Positions 30,036 through 40,470 of a stretch of 54,964 bases of DNA are shown here, one piece after another; positions within the stretch are counted from its first letter, which is position 1; each line of letters opens with the position of its first letter. Source of the stretch: Bacteroidaceae bacterium (GTDB lineage Bacteria; Bacteroidota; Bacteroidia; Bacteroidales; Barnesiellaceae_A). The notes under the pieces are model-generated. The model did not search any database, was not told the origin of the DNA, and worked only from the letters and a program-made list of their open reading frames with translations. Position numbers and translations under genes: made by a program. The stretch lies in assembly GCA_017522135.1 (NCBI GenBank), contig JAFXAB010000009.1, forward strand, positions 1 to 54,964. Reading direction: 5' to 3'.

Positions 30036-31049
30036 ATGGACTTAATTAATCAAATCGTTGAACGTGCCAAAGCCAACAAGCAACGCATCGTTCTCCCCGA
30101 AGGTACAGAAGAGCGTACCTTGAAAGCCGCCGACCGTCTTTTGGCCGACCAAGTAGTAGATGTAATTCTTATCGGCAATCCCGATGAGATAAAAGCACTT
30201 GCCGAGAAACACGGCCTTACAAACATTGATAAAGCCACAATCATCGACCCCATCAACAACCCCCGCAAAGAGGTATATGCCAACTTGCTCTTCGAATTGC
30301 GTAAGAACAAAGGCATGACTATCGAGAAAGCCACAGCTCTTGCAGAAGATCCCTTGTACTTGGGTACACTTATTATCAAGAATGGTGATGCCGATGGTGA
30401 GGTTGCAGGTGCACAAAACACAACCGGCGATGTATTGCGTCCCGCATTGCAAATCATCAAGACTACACCCGGTATCAGTGTAGTATCAGGAGCATTCCTC
30501 ATGTTTACACCCAAACCCGAGTACGGCGAAAACGGTTTGCTCGTATTTGCCGACTGCGCAGTTATGCCCAACCCCAACGCACAAGAGTTGGCTCAAATCG
30601 CAGTATCTACAGCACGCACAGCTCGCGCTATAGCAGCAATCGAGCCTCGTGTTGCCATGCTCAGCTTCTCTACCAAAGGCAGTGCCAAGAACGAATTGGT
30701 CGACAAGGTTGTTGAAGCTACACGCTTGGCTCAAGAAATGGCTCCCGAATTTGCAATCGATGGTGAGTTGCAAGCCGATGCAGCTATTGTTCCCTCGGTA
30801 GGTTCTTCAAAGGCTCCCGGCAGTGCTATCGCAGGTCGCGCCAACACACTCGTATTCCCCACACTCGAGGTTGGTAACATCGCATACAAGCTCGTACAAC
30901 GCTTGGCAGGTGCCGAGGCTGTAGGTCCTGTATTGCAAGGTATAGCCGCTCCCGTAAACGACCTTTCTCGTGGTTGCAGCGTAGACGACATCTACAAGCT
31001 TGTTGCTATCACAGCTACTCAAGCCATCGGTCTCAAAGCAGGCAAATAA
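30036..31049 (+). CDS. pta: Phosphate acetyltransferase
   Basis: A 337-residue phosphotransacetylase, the short form without the N-terminal DRTGG/CobQ-like region found in enterobacteria. It converts acetyl-CoA and phosphate to acetyl phosphate. Typical segments are RIVLPEGTEERTLKAADRLL near the start, a long GDADGEVAGAQNTTGDVLRPALQI segment, MLSFSTKGSAKN, and the C-terminal ANTLVFPTLEVGNIAYKLVQRL with DLSRGCSVDDI. It is followed after 38 bases by ackA; together they give the acetate-forming, ATP-yielding end of fermentation. Confidence 0.95.
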   Translation: MDLINQIVERAKANKQRIVLPEGTEERTLKAADRLLADQVVDVILIGNPDEIKALAEKHGLTNIDKATIIDPINNPRKEVYANLLFELRKNKGMTIEKATALAEDPLYLGTLIIKNGDADGEVAGAQNTTGDVLRPALQIIKTTPGISVVSGAFLMFTPKPEYGENGLLVFADCAVMPNPNAQELAQIAVSTARTARAIAAIEPRVAMLSFSTKGSAKNELVDKVVEATRLAQEMAPEFAIDGELQADAAIVPSVGSSKAPGSAIAGRANTLVFPTLEVGNIAYKLVQRLAGAEAVGPVLQGIAAPVNDLSRGCSVDDIYKLVAITATQAIGLKAGK

Positions 31050-31087
31050 TAAATAACATATTCTATTAATAAAGAAAATATATTGTA

Positions 31088-32290
31088 ATGAAAATTTTGG
31101 TATTGAACTGCGGTAGTTCATCGGTAAAATACAAACTCTTCAATCTCGACAGCCAAGAAGTAATGGCTCAAGGTGGTGTTGAGAAACTGGGTCTTAAAGA
31201 CTCATTCATCAAATTTACTCTCCCCAATGGTGAGAAAAAAATACTTGAGGTAGACATGCCCGAGCACCGTTCTGCAATAAGTACAATCCTCAACGTACTC
31301 ACCAACGAGGAGTATGGTTGCATCAAAACATTGGATGAAATTTCGGCTGTTGGTCACCGCGTAGTACACGGTGCCGAGAAATTCAACAGCAGCGTTCTCA
31401 TTACCGATGAGATGATAGCACAAGTAAAAGACTGCTACGACCTTGCACCCTTGCACAACCCTGCAAACATTATCGGTATTGAGGCTATCAGCGAATTGTT
31501 GCCCAACGCACCTCAAGTAGGTGTATTTGACACTGCTTTCCACCAAACAATGCCCGCCAAGGCTTTCATGTATGCTCTCCCCTATGAGATGTATGAAAAA
31601 TATGGTGTACGTCGCTACGGTTTCCACGGAACAAGCCACCGCTACGTTTCACGTCGCGCTTGTGACTTCCTCGGTCTCCCCTACGAAGACCAAAAAATCA
31701 TCACTTGCCACATCGGTAATGGTGGCTCTATCACAGCCGTAATGAATGGCAAGTCGGTAGATACTTCTATGGGTCTTACTCCCGTTGAAGGCTTGATGAT
31801 GGGTACTCGCTCGGGTGATGTTGATGCAGGTGCTCTCGCATACATCATGAACAAAGAGGGTCTCGATGTAAACGGCCTTTCTAACCTTATCAACAAAAAG
31901 AGCGGTGTATTGGGTATCACAGGTATCTCTTCAGATATGCGTGATGTTGAGGATGCTATCAAGGCTGGCAACGAGCGTGCCAAATTGGCTCTCGAAATGT
32001 ACGAATATCGCATCATCAAATACGTAGGCTCTTATATCGCAGCAATGAACGGTGTTGACGTTATCGTATTCACCGGTGGTGTTGGTGAAAACCAAACTAC
32101 TACTCGTGAAGCTGTAACCAACAACTTGGCATTCATGGGCGTTAAGATTGACAAAGAACTCAACGCTAAGACTCGCGGTAAAGAGTGCTTGTTGAGCACA
32201 CCCGACTCAACTGTAAAAGTTGTGGTAATTCCTACCGACGAGGAGTTGATGATTGCAACAGATACTCGCGAGATTGTAGAGAAATTGTAA
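31088..32290 (+). CDS. ackA: Acetate kinase
   Basis: A 400-residue acetate kinase of the ASKHA fold that makes ATP and acetate from acetyl phosphate. The N-terminal phosphate-binding loop is MKILVLNCGSSSVKYKLF (Asn7 the metal-linked residue); HRVVHG supplies the conserved Arg; FDTAFHQTMP carries the catalytic Asp; YGFHGTSHRYVS and HIGNGGSITA are the two signature segments, and GGVGEN closes the nucleotide site. It forms an operon with pta and ends at a strong terminator. Confidence 0.96.
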   Translation: MKILVLNCGSSSVKYKLFNLDSQEVMAQGGVEKLGLKDSFIKFTLPNGEKKILEVDMPEHRSAISTILNVLTNEEYGCIKTLDEISAVGHRVVHGAEKFNSSVLITDEMIAQVKDCYDLAPLHNPANIIGIEAISELLPNAPQVGVFDTAFHQTMPAKAFMYALPYEMYEKYGVRRYGFHGTSHRYVSRRACDFLGLPYEDQKIITCHIGNGGSITAVMNGKSVDTSMGLTPVEGLMMGTRSGDVDAGALAYIMNKEGLDVNGLSNLINKKSGVLGITGISSDMRDVEDAIKAGNERAKLALEMYEYRIIKYVGSYIAAMNGVDVIVFTGGVGENQTTTREAVTNNLAFMGVKIDKELNAKTRGKECLLSTPDSTVKVVVIPTDEELMIATDTREIVEKL

Positions 32291-32311
32291 TACTACATAC
32301 CTCTCATTTAC

Positions 32312-32347
32312 AAAGCCTGCCATTGGAAAAAGTGGCAGGCTTTTTTA
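32312..32347 (+). terminator. Intrinsic terminator of pta-ackA
   Basis: A stem AAGCCTGCCATT / AGTGGCAGGCTT (32313-32342, one G-T pair) and short loop are followed by a run of T. Confidence 0.85.
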
Positions 32348-32401
32348 TTTCTTAATGCAAATGCTTAATTTTACTAAAACCCCTCTTTTCACCAATCATC
32401 T

Positions 32402-32434
32402 ATTGTTTTCAACCAATATTTTTATGTAGATTTG
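32402..32434 (+). promoter_or_regulatory. Promoter of rsfS-ftsH
   Basis: ATTG (32402-32405), 21 bases, then TAGATTTG (32427-32434), about 88 bases upstream of rsfS. Confidence 0.4.
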
Positions 32435-32521
32435 CAAGTGATAATAATAATGCTTGTTGCCACAACAATTTGGCACGATTATTGTATTTTACTTTATAAC
32501 ACAGCTATAAAATAAATATAC

Positions 32522-32878
32522 ATGAAAGAAAAAGAATTGTTACAAACAATTATTGAAAGTATCCAAGAGAAAAAGGGTCACAAAATTACCACAGTAGATC
32601 TCACAGAAATAGAATCGGCATCGGCCAATTACTTTGTAATATGCCAAGGAAATACACCTACACAAGTAGAAGCAATAGCCGACAGCGTGCGCCAATATAC
32701 CCGCGAACACACCGGTATAAAACCCATTGCTTATGAGGGCTATCGCAATGCACAATGGATTATTATCGATTATGGCAATATCTTTGTTCATATATTCCTG
32801 CCCGAGTCACGCGATTTCTATCGCCTTGAGCAACTATGGAGTGATGCCAAATTGACAGAGATTGCCGATATAGATTGA
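32522..32878 (+). CDS. rsfS: Ribosomal silencing factor RsfS
   Basis: A 118-residue RsfS/Iojap-family protein, of the usual length. The conserved core is SANYFVICQGNTPTQVEAIADSV and the C-terminal DYGNIFVHIFLPESRDFYRLEQLWSDA. RsfS binds large-subunit protein uL14 and keeps the subunits apart, reducing translation in starvation. It precedes ftsH by 53 bases; this pairing is common in Bacteroidetes. No signal peptide or membrane segment is present. Confidence 0.95.
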   Translation: MKEKELLQTIIESIQEKKGHKITTVDLTEIESASANYFVICQGNTPTQVEAIADSVRQYTREHTGIKPIAYEGYRNAQWIIIDYGNIFVHIFLPESRDFYRLEQLWSDAKLTEIADID

Positions 32879-32931
32879 CAGCACACCACACACAATATTT
32901 TTCATTTAACCACATATCATACATATAATAT

Positions 32932-34938
32932 ATGGCTAACAAAAAATTTTTCCGTTTCAATATTGCGTGGTTATATGGTGGCATAATGGTAGTACTCATA
33001 ATCTTCTACCTCACCAACAACCAGACATACAGCAAAGAAGTAAATTCTACCCGTTTTGAAGAGATTGCCTTGGGCGGTGGCATGAAAGAGATAACCATCT
33101 ACAAAGACCACGCCGAAGCACAACTCACCGACTCGGCCAAACGTGTCATTTTCGGCCAAGATGCTACGGAGCATACACCCGGCATTATAAGGACCAACAT
33201 ACCCTCAAGCGACAGTTTTGCCGAGACCATACATCATTGGAAGGAGGACTACAATATCAACATCCCTGTTACATACGACAAGAGTAGCGATTGGGGGGCA
33301 ATATTCTGGTCGGTAGGCCCATTTATACTACTCATCGTCTTTTGGTTTTTCATCATGCGCAACATGTCCAATCCCGGCAGTGGAGGCGGAGGCGGAGGTG
33401 TATTCAACGTCGGAAAATCTACTGCCCGACTATACGAGAAAGGCAATACCCGTATAACCTTTAACGATGTAGCAGGACTATCGGAGGCTAAACAAGAGGT
33501 TGAAGAAATAGTACAGTTCTTGCGCAACCCCTCAAAATATACCGAGCTGGGTGGTAAAATACCCAAGGGAGCACTGCTTGTTGGCCCTCCGGGAACAGGT
33601 AAGACCTTGCTTGCAAAGGCTGTAGCCGGTGAAGCCGATGTACCTTTCTTCTCACTCTCAGGCTCGGACTTTGTAGAGATGTTTGTGGGTGTAGGAGCAT
33701 CGCGTGTGCGCGACCTCTTCCGTCAATCCAAGGAAAAAGCTCCCTGTATTGTATTTATAGACGAGATTGATGCCGTAGGTCGTGCTCGTGGTAAAAACCC
33801 CAACATGGGAGGAAATGACGAGCGTGAGAATACCCTAAACCAACTTCTCACAGAGATGGATGGTTTCGGGTCAAACAGCGGTGTGATAATTCTTGCCGCA
33901 ACCAACCGTGCCGATATTCTCGACAAGGCACTGCTCCGTGCCGGTCGTTTCGACCGCCAAATATATGTAGAGCTACCCGATCTCAACGACCGCAAAGAGA
34001 TATTTGATGTACACTTGCGCAAAGTAAAGATAGACGCCAGCGTCGACCGCGACTTGTTAGCACGTCAGACACCCGGATTTTCGGGAGCCGACATTGCCAA
34101 TGTATGCAACGAAGCAGCTCTCATAGCAGCACGCAAGAATAAGAACAGTGTCGAAAAACAAGACTTTATGGATGCTGTAGACCGCATTGTCGGAGGTCTG
34201 GAAAAACGTTCAAAAATCACTACCGATGAAGAAAAACGTTCTATTGCCATCCATGAAGCCGGACACGCATCACTCAGCTGGCACTTGCAATATGCCAATC
34301 CTCTTGTCAAGGTTACTATCGTACCACGTGGCAAGGCTTTGGGCGCGGCATGGTATTTGCCCGAGGAGCGTCAAATAACGCCTCGAGAGGCTATGCTTGA
34401 CGAAATGTGCGCTACATTGGGAGGTCGTGCCGCCGAAGAGTTGTTTATCGGTCGCATATCTACCGGTGCAGCCAATGACTTGGAGCGCGTAACAAAACAG
34501 GCCTATGCCATGGTTGTATACTTTGGCATGAGCGACCGTCTGCCCAATCTATCTTATTACGACTCAACAGGTCAAGAGTATGGTTTCAGTAAACCCTATA
34601 GCGAGACTACGGCCAAGATTATAGACGAAGAGGTAAGCCGCATTGTCAACGAACAGTATGAGCGTGCCAAGCAAATCTTGCAAGAGCATGCCGAAGGTCA
34701 CGCACAACTCACCGAAGTATTACTCGACAACGAAGTAATTTATACCGAAGATGTTGAGAAAATCTTTGGCAAACGTCGTTGGAAATCTCGCACCGAAGAG
34801 ATACTGCGCGACAATGAGGCCATGAAACAAAATACCGAAAATACCGACTCGGATGAAAACTTTACTTCGACTTCTACGGTAGAAGTAATTACACCCGATG
34901 AAAAAGCCGAAACAGACCAGGATGGGGAAAACAAATAA
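32932..34938 (+). CDS. ftsH: ATP-dependent zinc metalloprotease FtsH
   Basis: A 668-residue membrane-anchored AAA protease. Two membrane segments (about 11-28 and 125-142) flank a periplasmic domain; a glycine-rich stretch (149-156) leads to the AAA module with Walker A GPPGTGKT (218-225), Walker B IVFIDEID (273-280) and the second region of homology with [19 protein letters not shown]. The zinc site is HEAGH (441-445). FtsH degrades misfolded membrane proteins and selected regulators. The tail after about residue 620 is acidic and low in complexity. It follows rsfS and ends at a very strong terminator. Confidence 0.96.
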   Translation: MANKKFFRFNIAWLYGGIMVVLIIFYLTNNQTYSKEVNSTRFEEIALGGGMKEITIYKDHAEAQLTDSAKRVIFGQDATEHTPGIIRTNIPSSDSFAETIHHWKEDYNINIPVTYDKSSDWGAIFWSVGPFILLIVFWFFIMRNMSNPGSGGGGGGVFNVGKSTARLYEKGNTRITFNDVAGLSEAKQEVEEIVQFLRNPSKYTELGGKIPKGALLVGPPGTGKTLLAKAVAGEADVPFFSLSGSDFVEMFVGVGASRVRDLFRQSKEKAPCIVFIDEIDAVGRARGKNPNMGGNDERENTLNQLLTEMDGFGSNSGVIILAATNRADILDKALLRAGRFDRQIYVELPDLNDRKEIFDVHLRKVKIDASVDRDLLARQTPGFSGADIANVCNEAALIAARKNKNSVEKQDFMDAVDRIVGGLEKRSKITTDEEKRSIAIHEAGHASLSWHLQYANPLVKVTIVPRGKALGAAWYLPEERQITPREAMLDEMCATLGGRAAEELFIGRISTGAANDLERVTKQAYAMVVYFGMSDRLPNLSYYDSTGQEYGFSKPYSETTAKIIDEEVSRIVNEQYERAKQILQEHAEGHAQLTEVLLDNEVIYTEDVEKIFGKRRWKSRTEEILRDNEAMKQNTENTDSDENFTSTSTVEVITPDEKAETDQDGENK

Positions 34939-34989
34939 TACTGAACGGCTGCTACGTTGATATAACAACACATTTAAAAATATTTGATT

Positions 34990-35040
34990 CAAGCAGGCTT
35001 ATAACGCAATGGTTTCGTTATAAGCCTGCTTGTTTTTTTT
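34990..35040 (+). terminator. Intrinsic terminator of rsfS-ftsH
   Basis: A perfect 17-bp stem (34990-35006 with 35016-35032) and 9-base loop are followed by eight T. Confidence 0.92.
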
Positions 35041-35309
35041 GTAACAAACATGTAATACCAATTACAAAAACGTAGCACAAATGCAACATATAGGTAATAG
35101 CTATTATATTTATTTGCAAAAAATAATAACACATTATACTTAAGGAAGATTGGGCAAATAGAGCTTATCCTGCGAGTAATGTTTACATACATTGATGTTT
35201 GACAACACACAATCTGTTAAACAAATATAGAACAAGCAGCAAAAGTCCTGAGTGCCCCCAAAGAAATCTCCTGGCAAAGAATAAATATTAATTTATAGAA
35301 CCTCCCTTA
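35041..35309. other. Intergenic region upstream of the phosphate transporter
   Basis: AT-rich sequence after the ftsH terminator. I find no exact TAnnTTTG box, no hairpin and no small gene. Confidence 0.4.
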
Positions 35310-37553
35310 ATGGAAAGTATCTATCTTCTATGCGTTGGCATATTATTTATCATAGCCATTTTTGACATTATGGCCGGTGTCAGTAACGACGCAGTCAATT
35401 TTCTTCAATCGGCCATCGGTTCTCGAACAGCATCATTCCGCACCTTACTTATTATTGCCGCAATAGGTATATTTATAGGTGCATCCATGTCCAACGGTAT
35501 GATGGATATAGCGCGACATGGTATATATCAGCCACAGTACTTCTACTTCAACGAGATTATGGCCATACTATTGGCTGTAATGCTCACCGATGTTATTCTG
35601 CTCGACGTATTCAACTCCTTGGGATTGCCTACATCTACAACAGTCTCGATGGTATTTGAGTTGCTTGGTGGTACATTTGCCTTGGCCATAATTAAAGTTA
35701 TATCATCCGATGGAGCTCTTACATTGGAGCAGCTCATCAACACCGATAAAGCCCTGTCGGTAATTACAGCCATATTTGTCTCGGTAGCATTGGCCTTTGC
35801 ATGCGGTAGTATTGTGCAATTTTTTGCCCGCCTTTTATTCCGTTACAATTATCACAAACAGCTCAAACGGTGGGGTGCGTTGTTTAGCGGTTTTGCACTT
35901 ACATGTATCATATATTTCATTATCTTCAAGGGATTGAAAGATTCGACTATCATGACAGCCGAGAATAAAGCATTTATCGAGAGCAACACTATGGTGATAC
36001 TCGGTTGCTGTATGGGCCTGTTTACACTACTTATGGGTATCCTGCAACTTTGCAAGGTAAATGTGCTGAAGATAGTGGTATTGGCCGGAACATTTGCACT
36101 TGCATTGGCATTTGCCGGCAACGACTTGGTAAACTTTATCGGAGTACCTTTGGCAGGATACTCGGCCTACACCGACTTTATAGCCAATGGCAACGGTATG
36201 TCACCCGACTCGTTCTTGATGACTTCACTCACTGAATCGGCCAACACCAACCCCATATTCTTGATTATTGCCGGCCTTATCATGGTAATCGTACTATTCA
36301 CCTCCAATAAGGTACACCGAGTAGTACAAACCTCTATTGCATTATCGCGTCAAAGTGCCGGAGAAGAGGGTTTTGGCACATCACCATTGGCCCGACAATT
36401 GGTGCGCACATCTATCAATATAGGCAATGCCATATCAAAGATTACGCCACAACCAGTTAAGAATTATATCAATCGTCGCTTCGATATCAACGAAGCCATA
36501 CTACCCGACGGAGCGGCCTACGACTTGGTTCGTGCCTCGATAAACCTTGTAGTAGCCAGCTTGCTCATAGCACTCGGTACATCACTCAAACTCCCCCTCT
36601 CTACCACATACGTTACATTTATGGTAGCTATGGGTACATCACTTGCCGACCGTGCTTGGGGTCGCGAAAGTGCTGTTTACCGCATTACGGGTGTTATATC
36701 GGTTATAGGAGGGTGGTTTGTAACAGCCGGGGTTGCCACGTTTGCCTGCTTTATCGTCACTACCATCTTGTACTATGGTGGATTTGTCGCAATACTCATC
36801 CTCACAGCGATAGTAATATACCTTATCATCCACAGCCAGCTTTCGTTCAATAAGAAACAAAAGAAGATAAAAGAGAAAGAGTCGTTCGATGAGCAACTCC
36901 TTTCAAACAAAGATCCCAAACAGGCACTTCCGCTTTTGCGCCAACACACCAAGCAAGAGTATGCACAATTCTCGGCATGGTGTGCCGAGGCTTATAGTCG
37001 CGCCAAAGAGGGATTTTTTGAGGATAAATCACGCGCTCTACGCAAAGCACGTAATAAAGTAAAAAATCAACGTCAGGCATTGCGCATATCGCACCGCGTC
37101 AGTGCCATAGCACTCACCAAGCTGCAAGAGCACGACTGGATAGAGAAAGGCTTGCACCTGCAACAAGGCAATAAAATAGTCATGGATATATACCATTCGA
37201 TAAAGCGTCTTGTAGAGTCGGCCTTTGAACATATCGACAACAACTTTGAACCTGTCGACGACGCGCAACGCAAAGAATTCAATGGCTTAGGTAATGAAAT
37301 AATCACATTCCTCAACAAGTGCAGTGTGGCTATTACCAACGATGTCAATGACTTCACAGAGTATGCCAATGAAGGTCGCAGTATCATACGTCGTATAACA
37401 GAAATTCGACACAATGAAATAAAGCACATCCGCGACACTTCGGCTTCTAAGAAGGTTGATTTGGTATATATCACACTCCTACAAGAGTCACAAGCCATCA
37501 TCGCCTACACCATACATTTGTTGAATATAAACGCTAAATTTCAACGCAGCTAA
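35310..37553 (+). CDS. PiT-family inorganic phosphate transporter fused to a PhoU-like domain
   Basis: A 747-residue protein. The N-terminal two thirds are a PiT permease with the duplicated signature: GVSNDAVNFLQSAIGSR (about residues 23-39) and GNDLVNFIGVPLAGYSAY (about 270-287), plus LGLPTSTTVSMV and LKLPLSTTYVTF, the two matching half-sites. About eleven helices run to residue 510. The remaining 230 residues are soluble and helical (QALPLLRQHTKQEYAQFSAW, and long helices to the end), which looks like a PhoU-like regulatory domain. It would import phosphate with H+ or Na+ and could sense phosphate state through its own tail. Confidence 0.9.
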   Translation: MESIYLLCVGILFIIAIFDIMAGVSNDAVNFLQSAIGSRTASFRTLLIIAAIGIFIGASMSNGMMDIARHGIYQPQYFYFNEIMAILLAVMLTDVILLDVFNSLGLPTSTTVSMVFELLGGTFALAIIKVISSDGALTLEQLINTDKALSVITAIFVSVALAFACGSIVQFFARLLFRYNYHKQLKRWGALFSGFALTCIIYFIIFKGLKDSTIMTAENKAFIESNTMVILGCCMGLFTLLMGILQLCKVNVLKIVVLAGTFALALAFAGNDLVNFIGVPLAGYSAYTDFIANGNGMSPDSFLMTSLTESANTNPIFLIIAGLIMVIVLFTSNKVHRVVQTSIALSRQSAGEEGFGTSPLARQLVRTSINIGNAISKITPQPVKNYINRRFDINEAILPDGAAYDLVRASINLVVASLLIALGTSLKLPLSTTYVTFMVAMGTSLADRAWGRESAVYRITGVISVIGGWFVTAGVATFACFIVTTILYYGGFVAILILTAIVIYLIIHSQLSFNKKQKKIKEKESFDEQLLSNKDPKQALPLLRQHTKQEYAQFSAWCAEAYSRAKEGFFEDKSRALRKARNKVKNQRQALRISHRVSAIALTKLQEHDWIEKGLHLQQGNKIVMDIYHSIKRLVESAFEHIDNNFEPVDDAQRKEFNGLGNEIITFLNKCSVAITNDVNDFTEYANEGRSIIRRITEIRHNEIKHIRDTSASKKVDLVYITLLQESQAIIAYTIHLLNINAKFQRS

Positions 37554-37589
37554 ACGATAACGCCAAGTAAGTAAATAAAGTCTCAGATA

Positions 37590-37632
37590 TCAGCCCCGAA
37601 AATAGGAATATTTGACCTATTTTCGGGGCTGA
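37590..37632 (+). terminator. Hairpin after the phosphate transporter
   Basis: A perfect 17-bp stem (37590-37606 with 37616-37632) and 9-base loop. No T-run follows directly, but its place after the stop and before a new promoter fits a terminator. Confidence 0.65.
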
Positions 37633-37636
37633 CGGT

Positions 37637-37668
37637 ATTGTTTATATAAGCAAAAATATGTAAGTTTG
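37637..37668 (+). promoter_or_regulatory. Promoter of the peptidoglycan salvage cluster
   Basis: ATTG (37637-37640), exactly 20 bases, then TAAGTTTG (37661-37668), 38 bases before the amidase start. It is the only promoter-like element found ahead of the seven-gene run. Confidence 0.6.
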
Positions 37669-37706
37669 TAAAGTGCAAACATGAATTTTTTTTTGCACCT
37701 ATACAG

Positions 37707-40457
37707 ATGCATAAAATGATGAAAAACAAAATATTATATATATTAATCACACTACTTTCATTTTATCCGGTCTCTACAGTTGCAGCTACTGACAAAAAAG
37801 TAGCGAGCAAATGCATTGTCACACCTCTATCAACAGCACACACCCACAACAATGCACTGCAAAGACGACATATCGCCCTGTGGAACAGCCATGGCAGATA
37901 TTATAACCAGATAGAGGGCGAATGGATATGGCAACGTGCTCGACTTATGGGCACTGTCGAAGATATGCACACAACCGACTATGTATTGAATTACTTGCTT
38001 CCAATGCTTGAAAACGCCGGTGCAATTGTATTTCTGCCTCGTGAACGCGATTTCAATACCAACGAATATATTATAGACAACGACACTTACAACGACACCT
38101 ACCAAGAATACGGAAACTGGAAGAACGGAGCAAAAAAAGGATTTGCCCACACACAAGTGGTATACGAAGGCTTTATCAACCCCTTTGAACAAGGCACATA
38201 CCGTTGGTGCAAAAGCACAACGGGCAATGCTACAGCATCTATCGCATGGAGTATACCCATTACACACAGTGGACTACACGCTGTATATGTATCGTACAGC
38301 AAGGTAAAGAATGGAGCACAAGATGCACGCTATAAAGTATACCATGCCGGCGGAGTGAGCGAATTTTCGGTCAATCAGACAATGGGTGGCGGTACTTGGA
38401 TATATTTAGGCACATTTGACTTTGAGGCAGGAGGCGACAATCGAGTAGAACTATCCAATCTATCGAGTATAGCCGGACAATTTATTACAGCCGATGCGGT
38501 AAAAGTAGGTGGCGGTATGGGCAATATAGCCCGTAAGCCTTGCATAACACCTCGCAAAGCAACCAAAGAGGCACTGAAAAATCAAAAGAAAGAGGCTGCC
38601 AAGAAGAAAAAAAGCAAAAAGAAAAAAGAGCCTAAAGCCAATATTGATACAGCCACCACAAGCGGTATGCCTCGCTATGCCGAATCGGCACGTTACTGGA
38701 TGCAATGGGCCGGAGTACCCGATACAATCTATTCCGACACCGGAGGCGACAATGATTATAATGACGACACACGCGGTCGTGCCTATTGGGTAAACTATTT
38801 ATGCGGAGGCTCATCGGTACTACCTGACGAAAAAGGGCTCAACATTCCCATCGACCTCGCATTTGCATTTCACTCAGATGCAGGCAATGTCCCCGCCGAC
38901 TCTATCATAGGCTCTATGGGTATATACTACACCGGCAAAACCCGACGCACGAAGGCACAACGATTTGCCAACGGTGTATCGCGTATAGAATCGGAGAGAC
39001 TCAATGATTGTATCTACAACACGATACAAAAAGACATCAACCAAGCCTTGCATAACGACTGGACTATGCGCAAGTGTCTCAATCGTCGCTACGCTGAGGC
39101 TCGGTTGCACGACGTTCCCTGCATGTTGTTGGAGTCGATGTCACACCAGAACTTCACCGATATGCGCTGGGGACTCGATCCACGATTTAAGTTTGCCATG
39201 AGCCGTGCCATATACAAGGGTATGCTCCGATACCTATCCAACCGATACAAGACACCTTACATTGTACAACCCCTTCCTGTCGACAACATGTCGATGCAAT
39301 GGCAAGGCGACAATGAAGTGCTCATCAGTTGGCATGCCGTTATAGACACTCTTGAATCAACAGCCACTCCCACTCACTACATGGTATATACCCGTCGTGG
39401 TGACTGCGGCTGGGATAATGGTAAGGTGGTAAATAACACGCATTGCCTCATGAATATAGAGAGCGATGTTGCCTACTCGTTCTATGTAACGGCACTTAAC
39501 AATGGCGGTGAAAGTTTTCCATCGGAAATAGTATCGGCCTATCGTTCAAGCACATCACGCGAGACCGTAATGATAGTCAATGCCTTCGACCGCATAAGTG
39601 CCCCCACTGCATTTGCCGACACAGCCTCCAACACAGCAGGTTTCCTCTATGATATAGATGGAGGTGTAGCATACAAGCACACTGTAGCATTTACCGGCAA
39701 TCAATATAACTTCGACCGTGCGGCAGAATGGAAAGACGACCTCATCGACCCCGGATTTGGAGCAAGTTACAGTAACTACGAAGCTCAACTTACAGCCGGC
39801 AACACATTTGACTATCCACACATTCATGGCAAGGCACTTGCATCGCTCGGGTACTCATATCTGTCAACCTCCGATGAAGCCGTAAGCAATGGCACCACTA
39901 ATCTGGGCCACTATCGCTACATAGATGTGATATTGGGCAAAGAGCGAGCAACAATCTTCGGAAACGACTCATCAAGATATGACTTTGAGGCCATACCACA
40001 ATCATTCGCTACAGCACTCGAATCTTATTGTCTTGGGGGAGGAAACCTACTCATCAGCGGTGCATACATTGGGCAAGATGCTTACGAAGGAGCATTAGCA
40101 TCGACCCACGCGCGCAATTTCCTCACCAATATACTGCACTGCGAATGGGTGTCGAGTCGTATTGCACACATAGATGCTTCTATACAGTGTGTTACACCCG
40201 CATTTGATATAATGTCATTGGAATGGAACAGCAAGCCCAATCCCCATTGCTATGCCGTAGAGCAAACCGATATTCTATACCCTACCGATGAACACGCAGT
40301 TGCTTTCTTGCAGTATGCCAACGGCGATGGAGCAGCCATTGCATGTATGGGCAACGGATATCGCTCTTGTACGCTGGGATTTCCTATTGAAGCTATAGAG
40401 AATGGCCGTGCAAGAGAAGAACTCTTCCGACTGATTTTTGATTTTTTACACCCCTAA
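37707..40457 (+). CDS. Exported amidase-like protein with golvesin-type insert ('xanthan lyase' annotation class)
   Basis: A 916-residue exported protein (hydrophobic signal about 8-28). It contains the pieces of a zinc N-acetylmuramoyl-L-alanine amidase (Amidase_3-like): [29 protein letters not shown] and [17 protein letters not shown], which would give His, Glu, His and Glu. Between the second and third pieces is a beta-sandwich of golvesin C-terminal type (about 155-275; [44 protein letters not shown]) and a lysine-rich linker (about 285-312). A fibronectin-III-like domain follows (about 535-620), then a C-terminal alpha/beta domain. Relatives are often named xanthan lyase, which the motifs do not support. 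It would cut stem peptides from MurNAc, leading the wall cluster. Confidence 0.78.
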   Translation: MHKMMKNKILYILITLLSFYPVSTVAATDKKVASKCIVTPLSTAHTHNNALQRRHIALWNSHGRYYNQIEGEWIWQRARLMGTVEDMHTTDYVLNYLLPMLENAGAIVFLPRERDFNTNEYIIDNDTYNDTYQEYGNWKNGAKKGFAHTQVVYEGFINPFEQGTYRWCKSTTGNATASIAWSIPITHSGLHAVYVSYSKVKNGAQDARYKVYHAGGVSEFSVNQTMGGGTWIYLGTFDFEAGGDNRVELSNLSSIAGQFITADAVKVGGGMGNIARKPCITPRKATKEALKNQKKEAAKKKKSKKKKEPKANIDTATTSGMPRYAESARYWMQWAGVPDTIYSDTGGDNDYNDDTRGRAYWVNYLCGGSSVLPDEKGLNIPIDLAFAFHSDAGNVPADSIIGSMGIYYTGKTRRTKAQRFANGVSRIESERLNDCIYNTIQKDINQALHNDWTMRKCLNRRYAEARLHDVPCMLLESMSHQNFTDMRWGLDPRFKFAMSRAIYKGMLRYLSNRYKTPYIVQPLPVDNMSMQWQGDNEVLISWHAVIDTLESTATPTHYMVYTRRGDCGWDNGKVVNNTHCLMNIESDVAYSFYVTALNNGGESFPSEIVSAYRSSTSRETVMIVNAFDRISAPTAFADTASNTAGFLYDIDGGVAYKHTVAFTGNQYNFDRAAEWKDDLIDPGFGASYSNYEAQLTAGNTFDYPHIHGKALASLGYSYLSTSDEAVSNGTTNLGHYRYIDVILGKERATIFGNDSSRYDFEAIPQSFATALESYCLGGGNLLISGAYIGQDAYEGALASTHARNFLTNILHCEWVSSRIAHIDASIQCVTPAFDIMSLEWNSKPNPHCYAVEQTDILYPTDEHAVAFLQYANGDGAAIACMGNGYRSCTLGFPIEAIENGRAREELFRLIFDFLHP

Positions 40458-40470
40458 ATACACAATACAA

